DNA from: Flavobacteriaceae bacterium UBA5544
Lineage (GTDB): Bacteria > Bacteroidota > Bacteroidia > Flavobacteriales > Flavobacteriaceae
Reading direction: 5' to 3'
NCBI GenBank assembly: GCA_002426755.1
Contig: DINI01000010.1
Span: forward strand, 26,931 to 41,839
DNA: 14,909 bases
Made by a program: the position numbers and the translations under genes. The notes under the pieces are model-generated. The model was given only the letters and a program-made list of their open reading frames with translations. It was not told the origin of the DNA and made no database searches. Within the stretch, counting starts at the first letter, position 1; each line of letters opens with the position of its first letter. This document shows positions 14,879-14,909 of this stretch, piece by piece.

Positions 14879-14909
14879 GTCTCAATTCGTAAAGTTCCAT
14901 GTCCAAAGG
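14875..14909 (-). CDS. Possible C-terminal end of an upstream gene (partial)
   Basis: One - strand frame is open from the window edge to a TGA at 14877-14875 that overlaps the hemF start as ATGA. It would encode only ten visible residues (FGHGTLRIET) before the stop. A 4-base overlap is typical of translationally coupled genes in an operon, and the other frames do not fit as well. Ten codons are too few to name a product, and the frame may be open by chance. Confidence 0.3.
   Translation of the reverse strand, partial: FGHGTLRIET

Overview
The window looks like chromosomal DNA of a flavobacterium (Bacteroidota, probably Flavobacteriaceae). It is AT-rich, start codons have little or no Shine-Dalgarno sequence, and candidate promoters resemble the flavobacterial TTG / TAnnTTTG pattern. 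Two secreted proteins carry type IX secretion (T9SS) C-terminal signals, one of the type A kind and one of the gliding-associated type B kind. An oxygen-dependent HemF indicates an organism that makes haem aerobically. Family names below come from motif recognition by eye, without database searches.

Left part (1-2866). The + strand gene at 49-702 is the B subunit of a 3-oxoacid CoA-transferase and ends in a clear intrinsic terminator. A gene-free stretch of about 450 bases follows. It holds an 11-base direct repeat, a four-unit tandem array of 34-36 base units (901-1041) and a strong small hairpin. A - strand gene then encodes a fused two-domain peptide-type ABC ATPase. Its stop codon lies inside a 10-bp hairpin that looks like a bidirectional terminator.

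Middle (3018-6698). Transcribed divergently from the ABC gene is a 1206-residue secreted reprolysin-type zinc metalloprotease. It has a duplicated FN3-GEVED module and a type A T9SS signal. Its terminator is shared with the convergent - strand cluster.

The - strand cluster 10255-6696, read right to left, is: a CNNM/CorC-like ion transporter with a CBS pair; an Ogt/MGT alkyl-DNA repair protein (5 bases between genes); a membrane-anchored serine hydrolase of the class C beta-lactamase fold; and a PolB-like 3'-5' exonuclease. Spacing suggests one operon.

Right part (10330-14909), also all on the - strand: a 657-residue type B T9SS protein of unknown function, more AT-rich by eye than its neighbours; an Lrp/AsnC regulator; hemB; and hemF. 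HemF and HemB are two haem-pathway enzymes in a probable operon. HemF may overlap an upstream gene cut by the window edge.

Most of the window is ordinary flavobacterial core and accessory content. I see no phage, insertion sequence, CRISPR array, tRNA or rRNA. The least explained parts are the structured repeat block at 813-1110 and the N-terminal region of the type B T9SS protein. I did not find a convincing new multi-gene system.
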